Positions 1 through 9,032 of a stretch of 64,000 nt of DNA are shown here, in pieces (within the stretch, counting starts at the first letter, position 1; each line of letters opens with the position of its first letter). The notes beneath the pieces are model-generated. The model was not told the origin of the DNA. It worked only from the letters and a program-made list of their open reading frames with translations, and did not search any database. The translations under genes and the position numbers were made by a program. Origin of the DNA: Deinococcus cellulosilyticus NBRC 106333 = KACC 11606 (GTDB lineage Bacteria > Deinococcota > Deinococci > Deinococcales > Deinococcaceae); contig NZ_BJXB01000024.1 in assembly GCF_007990775.1 (NCBI RefSeq), positions 1-64,000 on the forward strand, given 5' to 3'.

Positions 1-17
1 CTTTCCTTCTCAAGCAC

Positions 18-41
18 GAGGCTCCGAAAGGGGCCTCTTTT
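18..41 (+). terminator. Rho-independent terminator of an upstream gene
   Basis: An 8-bp stem (GAGGCTCC with GGGGCCTC, one G-T pair) closes a GAAA loop and is followed by TTTT. It lies before the kbl promoter, so it probably ends a rightward gene outside the window. Confidence 0.7.
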
Positions 42-139
42 CTTTGGTGTTCATGTCACACTTTTTCAGTTGAGGGTGTGAAAATGCCATAGGTTCTCAG
101 GCATTTCTGAACAGGGTCCATATGCAATCATTCAACTTG

Positions 140-154
140 TGTATACAGTATACA
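140..154. promoter_or_regulatory. Palindromic operator-like site before kbl
   Basis: The sequence TGTATAC-A-GTATACA is a perfect dyad with 7-bp arms, centred 26 nt before the kbl start codon. This spacing overlaps the place where the promoter of kbl-tdh must lie. Sites with TGTATAC-like half-sites are typical of GntR-family regulators, but no such regulator lies next to kbl, so the binding protein is unknown. The right half also contains a possible -10 box. Confidence 0.5.
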
Positions 155-172
155 AAGAGTTAGGATGGTCGT

Positions 173-1369
173 ATGACACGTCCTTTGCTTGAGCACCTGA
201 CCCAGGAAATTCAGACCCTGAAGGACACCGGGTACTACAAAAACGAACACCAGATCAGAAGTCCTCAGCGTGCCGACATTGAACTGAAAGATGGCCGCCA
301 CGTGCTGAACTTCTGTGCCAACAACTACCTCGGACTTGCCGACGACAACCGCATCAGTGAACGTGCTGCACATGCCCTGCAGGAATACGGTTTCGGCATG
401 GCCAGTGTGCGCTTCATCTGCGGCACCCAGACCATCCACAAGGAACTCGAAGCGCGCGTCAGTGCTTTTCTGGGCACCGAGGACACCATCCTGTACACCA
501 GTTGCTTTGACGCCAATGGAGGCCTGTTCGAGACCATTCTGAGCGATCAGGATGCCGTCATTTCCGATGAGCTGAACCACGCCTCCATCATTGATGGGGT
601 GCGCCTGTGCAAAGCAAAGCGTTTCCGTTACAAAAACAATGACATGGCTGATCTTGAGGCCCAGCTTCAGGCTGCAGATGCTGCAGGAGCACGCTTCAAA
701 CTCATTGCCACCGATGGGGTGTTCAGCATGGACGGCATCATTGCCAACCTGAAGGGCATCTGCGATCTGGCCGAAAAATACGATGCCTACGTGATGGTGG
801 ATGACAGCCACGCTGTGGGTTTCATCGGAGAAAATGGCCGTGGAACCCCGGAGTTTTGTGGGGTGGGGGACCGGGTGGACATCTACACGGGCACCTTCGG
901 CAAGGCCCTCGGTGGAGCCAGTGGTGGCTACACCTCGGGCCGCAAAGAGATTGTGGAATGGCTGCGCCAGCGTTCCAGACCCTACCTGTTCTCCAACTCG
1001 GTGGCCCCCAACATTGTGGCGGCCACCCTTGCCACGCTGGACATCCTGGAAAGTGAAGGCAGAGCTCTCAGGGCCAAACTGCAGGCCAACAGCCAGCTTT
1101 TCCGCAAAGAGATGACCGCACTGGGGTTCGATCTGGTTCCAGGTGAGCATCCCATCATTCCTGTGATGCTGGGTGACGCTGTTCTGGCGGGCAACATGGC
1201 AAAAGAAATGATGGAGCTCGGGGTTTATGTGGTTGGGTTCAGCTTCCCGGTGGTTCCCAGAGGGAAGGCCCGCATCCGCACCCAGATGAGCGCAGGCCAC
1301 GAAACAGAACACATCGAGCGTGCGGTCAGGGCCTTTGAGCAGGCAGGCAAAAAGGTGGGGGCAATATGA
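173..1369 (+). CDS. kbl: Glycine C-acetyltransferase (2-amino-3-ketobutyrate CoA ligase)
   Basis: This PLP-dependent alpha-oxoamine synthase cleaves 2-amino-3-oxobutyrate with CoA to glycine and acetyl-CoA, the second step of threonine breakdown. The 398-aa protein has the usual full length. The motif TFGKALGG places the Schiff-base lysine at K244, the same number as in E. coli Kbl. DDSHAVGF, which contacts the cofactor pyridine ring, is also present. Its stop overlaps the start of tdh by 4 nt (ATGA), so the two are translationally coupled and work in sequence. The ATG at 173 follows a weak AGGA-like ribosome site. Identification is firm. Confidence 0.96.
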   Translation: MTRPLLEHLTQEIQTLKDTGYYKNEHQIRSPQRADIELKDGRHVLNFCANNYLGLADDNRISERAAHALQEYGFGMASVRFICGTQTIHKELEARVSAFLGTEDTILYTSCFDANGGLFETILSDQDAVISDELNHASIIDGVRLCKAKRFRYKNNDMADLEAQLQAADAAGARFKLIATDGVFSMDGIIANLKGICDLAEKYDAYVMVDDSHAVGFIGENGRGTPEFCGVGDRVDIYTGTFGKALGGASGGYTSGRKEIVEWLRQRSRPYLFSNSVAPNIVAATLATLDILESEGRALRAKLQANSQLFRKEMTALGFDLVPGEHPIIPVMLGDAVLAGNMAKEMMELGVYVVGFSFPVVPRGKARIRTQMSAGHETEHIERAVRAFEQAGKKVGAI

Positions 1370-2391
1370 AGGCACTGGCGAAACTGGAAGCCAGAGAAGG
1401 CATCTGGATGACCGATGTGGAAAAGCCAGAGGTGGGTCCAAACGACCTCCTCATCCGCATCAGGAAGTCTTCCATCTGCGGCACCGACGTGCACATCTAC
1501 AAGTGGGACGACTGGGCCCAGAAGACCATCCCGGTTCCCATGCATGTGGGCCACGAGTACATGGGGGTTGTCGAGGCCATGGGCTCAGAAGTTCGGGGTT
1601 TCGAGGTGGGGGACCGGGTTTCCGGGGAAGGTCACATCACCTGCGGGCATTGCCGCAACTGCCGGGCAGGCAGACGTCACCTGTGCAGAAACACCCTGGG
1701 AGTGGGTGTGAACCGTCCAGGATCATTTGCAGAATATCTGGTGATTCCTGCATTCAACGCCTTCAAACTCCCGGACAACATCCCAGATGAGATTGCCTCC
1801 ATTCTTGATCCCTTTGGAAATGCCGTGCACACGGCCCTCTCCTTTGATCTGGTCGGAGAAGATGTGCTGGTGACTGGAGCAGGCCCCATTGGCATCATGG
1901 CTGCTGCGGTGGCCAAACATGTGGGGGCACGCAATGTGGTCATCACCGATGTGAACGATTACCGCCTGAACCTGGCCCGCAAGTTCGGTGTGACCAGAGC
2001 AGTGAACGTGGCAAAAGAAAACCTGCAGGACGTCATGCATGACCTCGACATGCATGAAGGGTTTGATGTGGGTTTGGAGATGAGTGGCAGCGGTCCAGCC
2101 TTCAACCAGATGCTCACCCACATGAACCACGGGGGCAAGGTGGCCCTCCTTGGCATTCCGGCCAGTGGCGTGACCATCGACTGGAACAACGTGATCTTCA
2201 AGGGCCTGGTCATCAAGGGCATCTACGGCCGGGAGATGTTCGAGACGTGGTACAAAATGGTGGCCATTTTGCAGAGCGGTCTGGACCTGACCCCCATCCT
2301 GACCCACCGTTTCTCCATCGACGATTATGAAAAAGGTTTTCAGACCATGATCTCCGGTCAGTCTGGAAAAGTGATTCTGGACTGGGATTGA
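1366..2391 (+). CDS. tdh: L-threonine 3-dehydrogenase
   Basis: This zinc-dependent medium-chain dehydrogenase oxidises L-threonine with NAD+ to 2-amino-3-oxobutyrate, the substrate of the preceding kbl product. The 341 residues match the family length. The catalytic zinc ligand is C38 in the motif SSICGTDVHIY, with GHEYMG supplying His and Glu near residues 63-66. A four-cysteine structural zinc loop (CGHCRNCRAGRRHLC) follows, and the nucleotide-binding Rossmann motif GAGPIGIMAA lies near residue 170. A hairpin terminator follows the stop, so kbl-tdh forms a two-gene operon. Confidence 0.96.
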   Translation: MKALAKLEAREGIWMTDVEKPEVGPNDLLIRIRKSSICGTDVHIYKWDDWAQKTIPVPMHVGHEYMGVVEAMGSEVRGFEVGDRVSGEGHITCGHCRNCRAGRRHLCRNTLGVGVNRPGSFAEYLVIPAFNAFKLPDNIPDEIASILDPFGNAVHTALSFDLVGEDVLVTGAGPIGIMAAAVAKHVGARNVVITDVNDYRLNLARKFGVTRAVNVAKENLQDVMHDLDMHEGFDVGLEMSGSGPAFNQMLTHMNHGGKVALLGIPASGVTIDWNNVIFKGLVIKGIYGREMFETWYKMVAILQSGLDLTPILTHRFSIDDYEKGFQTMISGQSGKVILDWD

Positions 2392-2407
2392 AACGCTGTG
2401 ATGAAAG

Positions 2408-2435
2408 AGGCCTGGGTTGATCTCAGGTCTTTTTT
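2408..2435 (+). terminator. Terminator of kbl-tdh
   Basis: An imperfect stem (AGGCCTGGG with CTCAGGTCT, using G-T pairs) is followed by a run of T residues shortly after the tdh stop. Confidence 0.6.
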
Positions 2436-2576
2436 GTTGTCTGGGAGATGAGTTCAAGATTTGAATCTGTAGCGGTCTCCTGAAGGGCCAGACTGTGAAA
2501 GCGATTGCACAGGCGATATCGCAATGCTATATTGAGATTGTTAATCAAAAAAACAAAGTAGATTCTGGAGGTTGTG

Positions 2577-4400
2577 ATGCTTCTGAAGTCCCGTGCCACC
2601 CAGCTCCTCACTGCGCTCTTGTTGACGAGCACCGTCTCTGCCCAGGCCCAGCAGGCCCCATACCTGGACCCCAAACTCCCTGTGGAAGAACGGGTCAAAG
2701 ACCTGCTCTCCAGAATGACCCTCGAGGACAAAGTGGGCCAGATGACCCAGGCCGAGCGGGGCAACATCAAGAACCTCGATGACATTGGTTTTTATGGTTT
2801 TGGCTCGATCCTGAGTGGGGGAGGCTCTGTTCCTGGAGAGAACACCCCGGAAGGCTGGGCCAACATGATCGATGCCTTCCAGCGCAAAGCCCTGGAAGCC
2901 CCTCTGAAAATCCCCATGCTTTACGGAATTGATGCAGTGCATGGGCACAACAACGTTTACGGGGCCACCATCTTCCCGCACAATCTCGGACTGGGAGCCA
3001 CCCGCAATCCGGAACTGGTCAGAAAAATTGGTCAGGCCACTGCGGCAGAGGTGTACGCCACGGGCATCCGCTGGAACTTTGCTCCCTGCGTGTGCGTTGC
3101 CAGAGATGAGCGCTGGGGCCGCACCTACGAGTCTTACGGTGAAGACCCTGAAATCGCCACTGCCATGACCACCATCATCGAGGGCATGCAGGGAGACTAC
3201 GGCAAAGGCACCGTTCTGGCCACCGCCAAGCATTTTGTCGCGGATGGCGGCACGCTTCTGGATTCCAGCACCACCGGAAACTACAGCCTGGACCAGGGAG
3301 ACGCCCGCATCACCGAAGAGGAACTGCGCAAGGTTCACCTGCCCCCCTACAAAGCGGCCATTGAGAAAGGGGTGGGCAGCGTCATGGCTTCCTTCTCCAG
3401 CTGGAATGGCCTGAAACTTCACGCCCACAAGTACCTGCTGACCGACGTCCTGAAAAACGAACTGGGCTTCAAGGGCTTTGTGATCAGTGACTGGGCGGGC
3501 ATCGACCAGATCTCACCTGACCCGGCCAGAAACGTGCGGGAAGCCATCAACGCAGGCGTGGACATGGTGATGGAACCCAACAACTACGCCCGTTTTGTGG
3601 ACAACCTCACTGCGGAAATCAAAAACGGCAACATCCCCATGAGCCGCATCGATGACGCAGTGAGCCGCATCCTCACCCAGAAATTCAAGCTGGGCCTCTT
3701 CGAACAACCTTTCACAGACCGCTCCTACTTCGACCAGCTTGGCTCCCAGGAGCACCGCGATCTGGCCCGTCAGGCCGTGCGGGAATCGCTGGTGCTGCTG
3801 AAAAACGAAGGTGTGCTCCCCATCAAGAAAGACACCCCTAAAATTCTGGTGGCCGGCAGCAACGCCGATGACATCGGCAACCAGGCCGGAGGCTGGACGA
3901 TCAGCTGGCAGGGCAAGAGTGGAGACATCATCCCTGGCACCACCATCCTGCAGGGCATCAAGAACACCGTCAGTGCGAACACCAAGGTGGATTACGTCAA
4001 ATGGCCCGAAGCCGACGAAGCAAAAGGCTATGACTTCGGGGTCGTGGTTGTCGGTGAGCGCCCCTACGCAGAAGGCCAGGGCGACAAAATGGACCTCGGT
4101 CTTGGCGATGGGGACCGCAGGGCCATCCAGAACGTCTGCTCTGCCATGAAGTGCGTGGTGGTGGTGGTCTCGGGCCGTCCGATGATCCTGACCGACGACC
4201 TCCCCAGAATGAATGCCCTGGTTGCAGCATGGCTGCCCGGTTCTGAAGGCCAGGGTGTGGCGGATGTGCTGTTCGGAGACCACAACTTTACGGGCAAACT
4301 GCCCATCACCTGGCCCCGCAGCATGGACCAGCTTCCCATCAATGTGGGAGATGCGAAATACGATCCACTGTTCGCTTATGGGTTCGGGCTGAAGTACTGA
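2577..4400 (+). CDS. Secreted glycoside hydrolase family 3 beta-glucosidase
   Basis: A GH3 enzyme that releases glucose from the non-reducing end of beta-glucosides or beta-glucans. The first 23-26 residues form a Sec signal peptide (LLTALLLTSTVSAQA), so it is exported. The (alpha/beta)8 domain carries the GH3 nucleophile in VISDWAGI (Asp about residue 305), and a C-terminal alpha/beta sandwich follows; about 607 aa is normal for the BglX/ExoP-like two-domain group. ATG 2577 is preferred over GTG 2574 because GGAGG ends only 2 nt before the GTG but 5 nt before the ATG. It stands alone between two terminators. The exact beta-linkage preference cannot be read from sequence. Confidence 0.9.
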   Translation: MLLKSRATQLLTALLLTSTVSAQAQQAPYLDPKLPVEERVKDLLSRMTLEDKVGQMTQAERGNIKNLDDIGFYGFGSILSGGGSVPGENTPEGWANMIDAFQRKALEAPLKIPMLYGIDAVHGHNNVYGATIFPHNLGLGATRNPELVRKIGQATAAEVYATGIRWNFAPCVCVARDERWGRTYESYGEDPEIATAMTTIIEGMQGDYGKGTVLATAKHFVADGGTLLDSSTTGNYSLDQGDARITEEELRKVHLPPYKAAIEKGVGSVMASFSSWNGLKLHAHKYLLTDVLKNELGFKGFVISDWAGIDQISPDPARNVREAINAGVDMVMEPNNYARFVDNLTAEIKNGNIPMSRIDDAVSRILTQKFKLGLFEQPFTDRSYFDQLGSQEHRDLARQAVRESLVLLKNEGVLPIKKDTPKILVAGSNADDIGNQAGGWTISWQGKSGDIIPGTTILQGIKNTVSANTKVDYVKWPEADEAKGYDFGVVVVGERPYAEGQGDKMDLGLGDGDRRAIQNVCSAMKCVVVVVSGRPMILTDDLPRMNALVAAWLPGSEGQGVADVLFGDHNFTGKLPITWPRSMDQLPINVGDAKYDPLFAYGFGLKY

Positions 4401-4418
4401 GATCCCCAACAAGCAAAA

Positions 4419-4443
4419 CCCCCCGATTTTTCGGGGGGTTTGG
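4419..4443 (+). terminator. Terminator of the GH3 gene
   Basis: A perfect 8-bp stem (CCCCCCGA / TCGGGGGG) with a TTTT loop starts 18 nt after the stop codon and is followed by TTTGG. Confidence 0.85.
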
Positions 4444-4453
4444 TGCTTCCAGC

Positions 4454-4837
4454 TCAGTTGTCTCTGACCAGGGCTGGAATGACGGCCATCTCGTGCACGA
4501 GGGGGCGTTTGCGGGTTCCGAATTTCTGGGCACGTTGCAGTGCGGCTTCTCGCAGGGTGCGCTCCCAGCCCATGCGGACGTGGTGGGGGAAGCAACCCAG
4601 GAAACTGCCGAGGAGGTCCTCCCAGATGGCCTGCTCCTGCCATTTCTGGTATCTGTTCCAGGCGGTGCGCGAGGTGATGCCGAAATCCTCGGGCATGTCC
4701 TGCCAGGGGAGAGCGGTGCTGAGGACATGCAGAATCGCCTCGAACACGTGGCGGTCTCGCACGTTCAGCTTGGGGACGGCCAGGAGCATGGTGTCCCATT
4801 GTTCATCGGTGAGCCGATAGATACTGACTTCTTGCAT
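4454..4837 (-). pseudogene. N-terminal fragment of an IS5-type transposase (DUF4096-like)
   Basis: The 127-aa frame starting with ATG at 4837 matches the N-terminal region of IS5/IS4-type transposases: a 'TDEQW' start, the helical segment RDRHVFEAILHVL, the phrase ALPWQDMPEDFG and a helix-turn-helix (SRTAWNRYQKWQEQ) followed by WEDLL. The DDE catalytic part that should follow is absent: after about 110 residues the frame continues into unrelated sequence and stops. I see no terminal inverted repeats or target duplication. It is most likely a decayed insertion sequence; a domesticated DNA-binding protein is possible, since the frame is intact. An upstream in-frame extension to 4981 exists but looks non-coding. 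Confidence 0.65.
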
Positions 4838-5268
4838 GCGGGTTCTCTCGCTTCTGACTTCTTCAGTCCTGGAAAGAAAGGCGGTCTGACGCGTACCTGT
4901 AGGGGAGGGGTGCGTTTTTAAGGGAAGACTTTGACCTTGGACTGTTGCATGAGAGTAATGCTCTTTGCAGGGTCTTGTCAATGAAAATCACTGTCTCGAC
5001 ACCGTGCGGGTGGTTGTTCTGGGCGACTCCGCTCGTTCTGATGACGCACGAAGTGCCCACACCATTATTCTGCCCACAAGAGGAGCGGTCTGAATGTGAT
5101 TAGACATCTTGCACTGCATGAAGACAGATGCAAAAATATAAAATTGAACCCAGAAAATATGCGTTATGAAAGCAGATTTGCTTGAATTACAGGCAAATTT
5201 GTGGCATATATATGAATATTCATGCGTTCATGCTGGTTGCCCCTGCCAGCAGCGCTGAAGGGAGTGAC
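4838..5268. other. Intergenic region before the ATP-grasp gene
   Basis: About 430 nt with no convincing gene. The right half (5070-5230) is AT-rich. It holds an imperfect inverted repeat at 5173-5201 (CAGATTTGC ... GCAAATTTG) which overlaps a candidate -35 box TTGAAT at 5182 with CATATA/TATATA 17-19 nt downstream. This is the likely promoter and possibly an operator of the three-gene cluster that follows. Confidence 0.4.
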
Positions 5269-6825
5269 ATGCCAGCAGTGTCTTTCACGCATCAGGCGTT
5301 TAACGAGGTCTATTCCACTCCCGATCAGGTTCGTGCCCACTACCATGTGCTGATGGACCAGCTTTCCAGGCTGGGAGTGCAGGAGTTTGAACGCCGGGCA
5401 GGGCTCAGCGACCTGAGCTTTCGCAACCAGGGGATCACCTTCACGGTGTACGGGGACGCCCAGGGAACAGAACGCACCATTCCCTTTGACATGCTGCCCA
5501 GGATCATTCAGGCCCAGGAATGGCAGGTTCTGGAAGACGGACTCAAACAGCGGGTGAAAGCCATCAACCTGTTCCTGCAGGACCTGTACGGCCCCCAGCG
5601 CATCCTCAAAGACAGAAAAGTGCCTTTTGAGCTGATCCATTCCAGCCCCAATTTCAGGCGGGAGATGTTCGGGATTCAGGTGCCTTACGGGGTGTACACC
5701 CACGTGGTCGGCTCTGACCTGATCCGGGACGAACAGGGAAACTACCGGGTTCTGGAAGACAACCTGCGCTGCCCGAGTGGGGTCAGTTACGTGCTGGCCA
5801 ACCGCACCGCCATGACCCGCATCTTCCCAAGGTTGTTTCGACAATACCGGGTCCGTCCGGTTCAGCATTACACCACTGCCCTGCTGGAACTGCTGCACAG
5901 CCTTTCTCCCAGGCACATCGAGGAGCCCACCATCGTGGTGCTCACACCTGGAATCTACAACAGCGCTTATTTCGAGCATGCCTTTCTGGCGCAGCAGATG
6001 GGTGTGGAACTGGTGGAAGGCCGGGACCTGCTGGTGTCCGAGGGCAAGGTCTACATGCGCACCACCCACGGGCGCAAACAGGTGGATGTGATCTACCGCC
6101 GCATCGACGATGACTTTCTGGACCCCGCAGCTTTCAAACCAGACAGTGCCCTGGGTGTCCCTGGCCTGATGCAGGCCGTGAGGGCTGGAAATGTTGCCCT
6201 TGCCAATGCACCCGGAGCAGGCATCGCAGATGACAAGGCAGTCTATCCCTATGTTCCAGAAATGATCCGCTACTACCTCACAGAGGAACCCATTCTGGAC
6301 AACGTGGAGACTTTCTCCGGGGCAAAAGGTCAGGACCTCATGTACATGCTGGAACACGCCCAGCAACTGGTCTTCAAACCTGTGGGGGAGTCTGGCGGGT
6401 ACGGCATGCTGATTGGACCCCAGGCCAGCAAGCAGGAGGTGCAGGATTACCTGCTGAAGGTGAAGGCCAACCCCAGAAATTTCATTGCCCAGCCCACCAT
6501 CTCCCTGAGTGTGCACCCCAGTTACTACAAAGATTCGGGCACCTTCGAGCCCTGCCACATCGACCTGAGGCCTTTCATTCTGGTGGGTCAGGAAACCACC
6601 ATCATTCCCGGTGGTCTGACCCGGGTGGCCCTCAAACGGGGATCACTGGTGGTGAACAGCTCACAGGGTGGAGGTTCCAAGGACACCTGGGTGCTCGAAG
6701 ACGATGAACTCCCCTTGCAACACACCATGCTTGAAGCCCCGGTGGCTTTCCCTGACCCCGAAGACCACCTGCCCGATCTGGCCCTCGAAGCCATCCGCAT
6801 GGCCCAGGAAGCCCAGCAACAGTGA
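5269..6825 (+). CDS. Circularly permuted type 2 ATP-grasp protein
   Basis: A member of the circularly permuted ATP-grasp family (DUF404/DUF407), thought to act as an ATP-dependent amide or peptide ligase. Diagnostic stretches are RVLEDNLRCPSGVSYVLANR, the RRIDDDFLDP segment, the NAPGAGIADDKA loop, and the PVGESGGYGM nucleotide-binding motif near the C-terminus with PGGLTRVAL after it. From ATG 5269 the protein has 518 aa; this start is chosen because AAGGGAG lies 5-6 nt upstream, while upstream in-frame ATGs lack such a site. It forms an operon with an alpha-E protein (6 nt gap) and a transglutaminase. This trio is described in bacteria by comparative genomics as a peptide synthesis or modification system, but its natural product is unknown. 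Confidence 0.9.
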   Translation: MPAVSFTHQAFNEVYSTPDQVRAHYHVLMDQLSRLGVQEFERRAGLSDLSFRNQGITFTVYGDAQGTERTIPFDMLPRIIQAQEWQVLEDGLKQRVKAINLFLQDLYGPQRILKDRKVPFELIHSSPNFRREMFGIQVPYGVYTHVVGSDLIRDEQGNYRVLEDNLRCPSGVSYVLANRTAMTRIFPRLFRQYRVRPVQHYTTALLELLHSLSPRHIEEPTIVVLTPGIYNSAYFEHAFLAQQMGVELVEGRDLLVSEGKVYMRTTHGRKQVDVIYRRIDDDFLDPAAFKPDSALGVPGLMQAVRAGNVALANAPGAGIADDKAVYPYVPEMIRYYLTEEPILDNVETFSGAKGQDLMYMLEHAQQLVFKPVGESGGYGMLIGPQASKQEVQDYLLKVKANPRNFIAQPTISLSVHPSYYKDSGTFEPCHIDLRPFILVGQETTIIPGGLTRVALKRGSLVVNSSQGGGSKDTWVLEDDELPLQHTMLEAPVAFPDPEDHLPDLALEAIRMAQEAQQQ

Positions 6826-6831
6826 GGATTC

Positions 6832-7779
6832 ATGCTCAGTAGACTTGCAGAAAACCTGTTCTGGATGGGCAGATACGTGGAGCGTGCCGAGAACACTGCC
6901 CGCCTGCTCGATGTCAATTACCACGCCACTCTGGAGGCCCCAAAGTGGTTCCCGGTGCGCTGGGAGCCCCTGCTGCGGATCACCACCTCCCAGGAGAGTT
7001 ATTTTGAGCACTTCCCGGAAGTCACACCGTACAGTGTGCCCGTCTGGCTGGCCATTCACCCCAGCAACAGTTCCAGCATCCGGGGATGCATCACCGCAGC
7101 GCGCGAGAATGCCCGCAGCCTGCGTGACCAGTTGCCCAGTGAGATGTGGGAATCCATCAACCGGGAGTACTTCAAACTGGGTTTTGCCAATCAGGAACTG
7201 ATCAACGAAGATGGATTGCACAGCTACTGCATCACCGCAAGAGAAGCCAGTCACCTGTTCTTTGGCATTGCAGAAGGAACCCTGCCCAGAGACGAGGGCT
7301 GGCTCTACCTGCAGGCAGGCCGCACCCTCGAACGGGCCGACAGCGTGCTCAGAATGCTCGCGGAATACTATCAGGACATCCCCACCCACGCCAGCCACCA
7401 GGTGGAAATCCAGAACCACCACTGGATGGCCGTCCTGAAAAGTGTTTCCGCCTATGAAGCCTACCGCAAGGAGTACCAGTCGCGTCTGGACCCCGCAAGA
7501 ATTGCCGCCTTCCTGCTGCAGAGCCACACCTTCCCGAGAAGCGTTCTGCACAACCTGCAGACCCTCAAACACCTTCTGGAAGAACTCGCAGACATCACCC
7601 AGCACAACTCCCGTGAGATCTCCCGCAAGCTGGGCTGGCTGATTGCCCAGCTGGATTATGGCGTTCCCATGGCCTCCCTGATGTCCGGCGACACCCACAT
7701 GCTCAGGGGCATGGCCGACACCCTCTGGAAAATCAGCGATGACATGGGCCGTCTGTATTTTCTGGCGAGGTATGCATGA
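6832..7779 (+). CDS. Alpha-E domain protein (DUF403)
   Basis: A 315-aa all-helical alpha-E protein. The hallmark opening is visible: LSRLAENLFWMGRYVERAEN followed by TARLLDV. The conserved ending YGVPMASLMS...LYFLARY is there too. Proteins of this family occur almost only beside circularly permuted ATP-grasp genes and are thought to be non-catalytic partners or scaffold subunits. It starts 6 nt after the ATP-grasp stop (GAGG ribosome site inside the gap and preceding codons) and overlaps the transglutaminase gene by 4 nt, so all three are translated together. A biochemical role has not been settled for this family. Confidence 0.9.
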   Translation: MLSRLAENLFWMGRYVERAENTARLLDVNYHATLEAPKWFPVRWEPLLRITTSQESYFEHFPEVTPYSVPVWLAIHPSNSSSIRGCITAARENARSLRDQLPSEMWESINREYFKLGFANQELINEDGLHSYCITAREASHLFFGIAEGTLPRDEGWLYLQAGRTLERADSVLRMLAEYYQDIPTHASHQVEIQNHHWMAVLKSVSAYEAYRKEYQSRLDPARIAAFLLQSHTFPRSVLHNLQTLKHLLEELADITQHNSREISRKLGWLIAQLDYGVPMASLMSGDTHMLRGMADTLWKISDDMGRLYFLARYA

Positions 7780-8654
7780 CCTGGCTCGACCTGCCTGGAA
7801 CAGGCACCAATGACCATAAAGCCACCCGGTACACCTTCGAACACCTGACGCAGTACACCTACGAAGAAGACGCCTGGGACAGTTACGGCACCCTGCACTT
7901 GCAACCAGCGAGAGCAGGCCAGAAGCTGCTCGATTATGACCTGCTGCTCAAACCCTCTGGACACCTGCGCTTTCACACGGACTACTTTGGCAATGTGGCC
8001 CATGAATTCCAGATCGAACAGCGGCACAGAGAGCTGATGATCCTTTCCAGGGGGATCATCGAAGTGGCGCCCCTGGTGCTGCCCGACTTTTTGATCCGGT
8101 GCCAGGATTATGCCAGTCACCTTCCAGCACACCTGACCGAGTTCCTTCTGCCCTCGCAACACGTTCCAGCAGGAGAGTGGAGCAGCAGAATGGGCTTTGA
8201 GCTGCCAGACCCCGAAGAGGATTTGCTGATGTATCTGGATGCCCTGAACTCAAAATTCTTCAGCGCCATTGAGTACACCCCGGGTGCGACAGATGTCTTC
8301 ACTCCCCTGGATGAGTTCTCCACCCACCGAAAAGGGGTCTGTCAGGACTATGCCCACCTGATGATCGGCCTCCTCAGGGAACAGGGCATGGCGGCCCGTT
8401 ATGTCTCAGGCTACCTGTACTCCGAGCACCATGCAGAATGGCACGGGGCACAGGCCTCACATGCCTGGGTGGAAGTTCATCTTCCCGAAATCGGCTGGGC
8501 CGGATGGGACCCCACCAACGGCGTACGGGTACAAGACGAGCACATCGTGGTCGCTGTGGGCCGGGATTATGCGGATGTGGCCCCCCTCAATGGTGTGCAT
8601 GCCGCAGGAGGGAAATCGGACCTCAAAGTGGAAGTGATGATCAGGAAGTTCTGA
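7776..8654 (+). CDS. Transglutaminase-like cysteine protease family protein
   Basis: A 292-aa protein with the bacterial transglutaminase-like N-terminal beta domain followed by a catalytic papain-like core. The catalytic triad is complete: Cys189 in KGVCQDYAHLM, His229 in SHAWVEV and Asp245 in WDPTNG. It begins inside the alpha-E gene (ATGA overlap) and closes the ATP-grasp/alpha-E/transglutaminase operon. Proposed roles are cleavage or crosslinking of the peptide made by the ATP-grasp enzyme. No signal peptide is visible, so it is probably cytoplasmic. It is followed by a REP-like palindrome that may stabilise or end the transcript. Confidence 0.9.
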   Translation: MTWLDLPGTGTNDHKATRYTFEHLTQYTYEEDAWDSYGTLHLQPARAGQKLLDYDLLLKPSGHLRFHTDYFGNVAHEFQIEQRHRELMILSRGIIEVAPLVLPDFLIRCQDYASHLPAHLTEFLLPSQHVPAGEWSSRMGFELPDPEEDLLMYLDALNSKFFSAIEYTPGATDVFTPLDEFSTHRKGVCQDYAHLMIGLLREQGMAARYVSGYLYSEHHAEWHGAQASHAWVEVHLPEIGWAGWDPTNGVRVQDEHIVVAVGRDYADVAPLNGVHAAGGKSDLKVEVMIRKF

Positions 8655-8666
8655 CCTGTATCTTTT

Positions 8667-8694
8667 GTAGGGGCGCAGCACGCTGCGCCCCTAC
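8667..8694. repeat. REP-like perfect palindrome
   Basis: Two perfect 13-nt arms (GTAGGGGCGCAGC and GCTGCGCCCCTAC) flank a 2-nt centre, 12 nt after the transglutaminase stop. Such GTAGGGGCG-type palindromes resemble REP elements mobilised by Y1 (RAYT) transposases. It is the only copy in the window. It may also act as a 3' end hairpin. Confidence 0.7.
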
Positions 8695-8751
8695 ACTCAT
8701 TCATCGAAGAACCTCGACCCCACAGAATCCAGATCCAGCACCAAACACAAA

Positions 8752-8774
8752 ACCCCCACCCGAAAGGCAGGGGC
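8752..8774 (-). terminator. Probable terminator of minD-minE
   Basis: On the minus strand a G/C-rich hairpin (CCCCTGCC, TTTC loop, GGGTGGGG, with an internal mismatch) is followed by TTTTG about 20-40 nt after the minE stop. Confidence 0.5.
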
Positions 8775-8792
8775 CTGAAGGTCCTCTATGGA

Positions 8793-9032
8793 TTACTGGT
8801 TGTCCAGAGGGATGCTGGCGGTGAGCACCACGGTGTCTCCACGCTGTTCCACTTCGATGTTCGGCTGGACTTTGCTGCTGTTTTTGGGGAAGTAACGCTC
8901 CACCACTTCCAGAAGCTCTTTCCTGAGGGCCTCAACGCGTCCGGGGGGAATCTGGGCACGGTCGTAGGCGAGCACCAGTTCCAGACGGTTTTTCAGGGTT
9001 TCTTTAGAGCGATTTTTTCTGCCCCAGAACAT
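8793..9032 (-). CDS. minE: Cell division topological specificity factor MinE
   Basis: MinE displaces and stimulates MinD ATPase at the membrane so that Min inhibition is restricted away from mid-cell. The 79-aa protein has the expected short length, an N-terminal MFWGRKNRSKETLKNRL amphipathic region, the MinD-contact helix around residues 12-30, and the C-terminal beta-rich dimerisation part ending in VVLTASIPLDN. Its ATG overlaps the minD stop by one nucleotide (TAATG), so translation is coupled. Confidence 0.93.
   Translation of the reverse strand: MFWGRKNRSKETLKNRLELVLAYDRAQIPPGRVEALRKELLEVVERYFPKNSSKVQPNIEVEQRGDTVVLTASIPLDNQ

Noticed and set aside
4838..5060. Second ORF or terminal repeat of the IS5-type element
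   Set aside because: No DDE domain, no matching inverted ends and no target duplication were found; only the fragment at 4454-4837 is supported.
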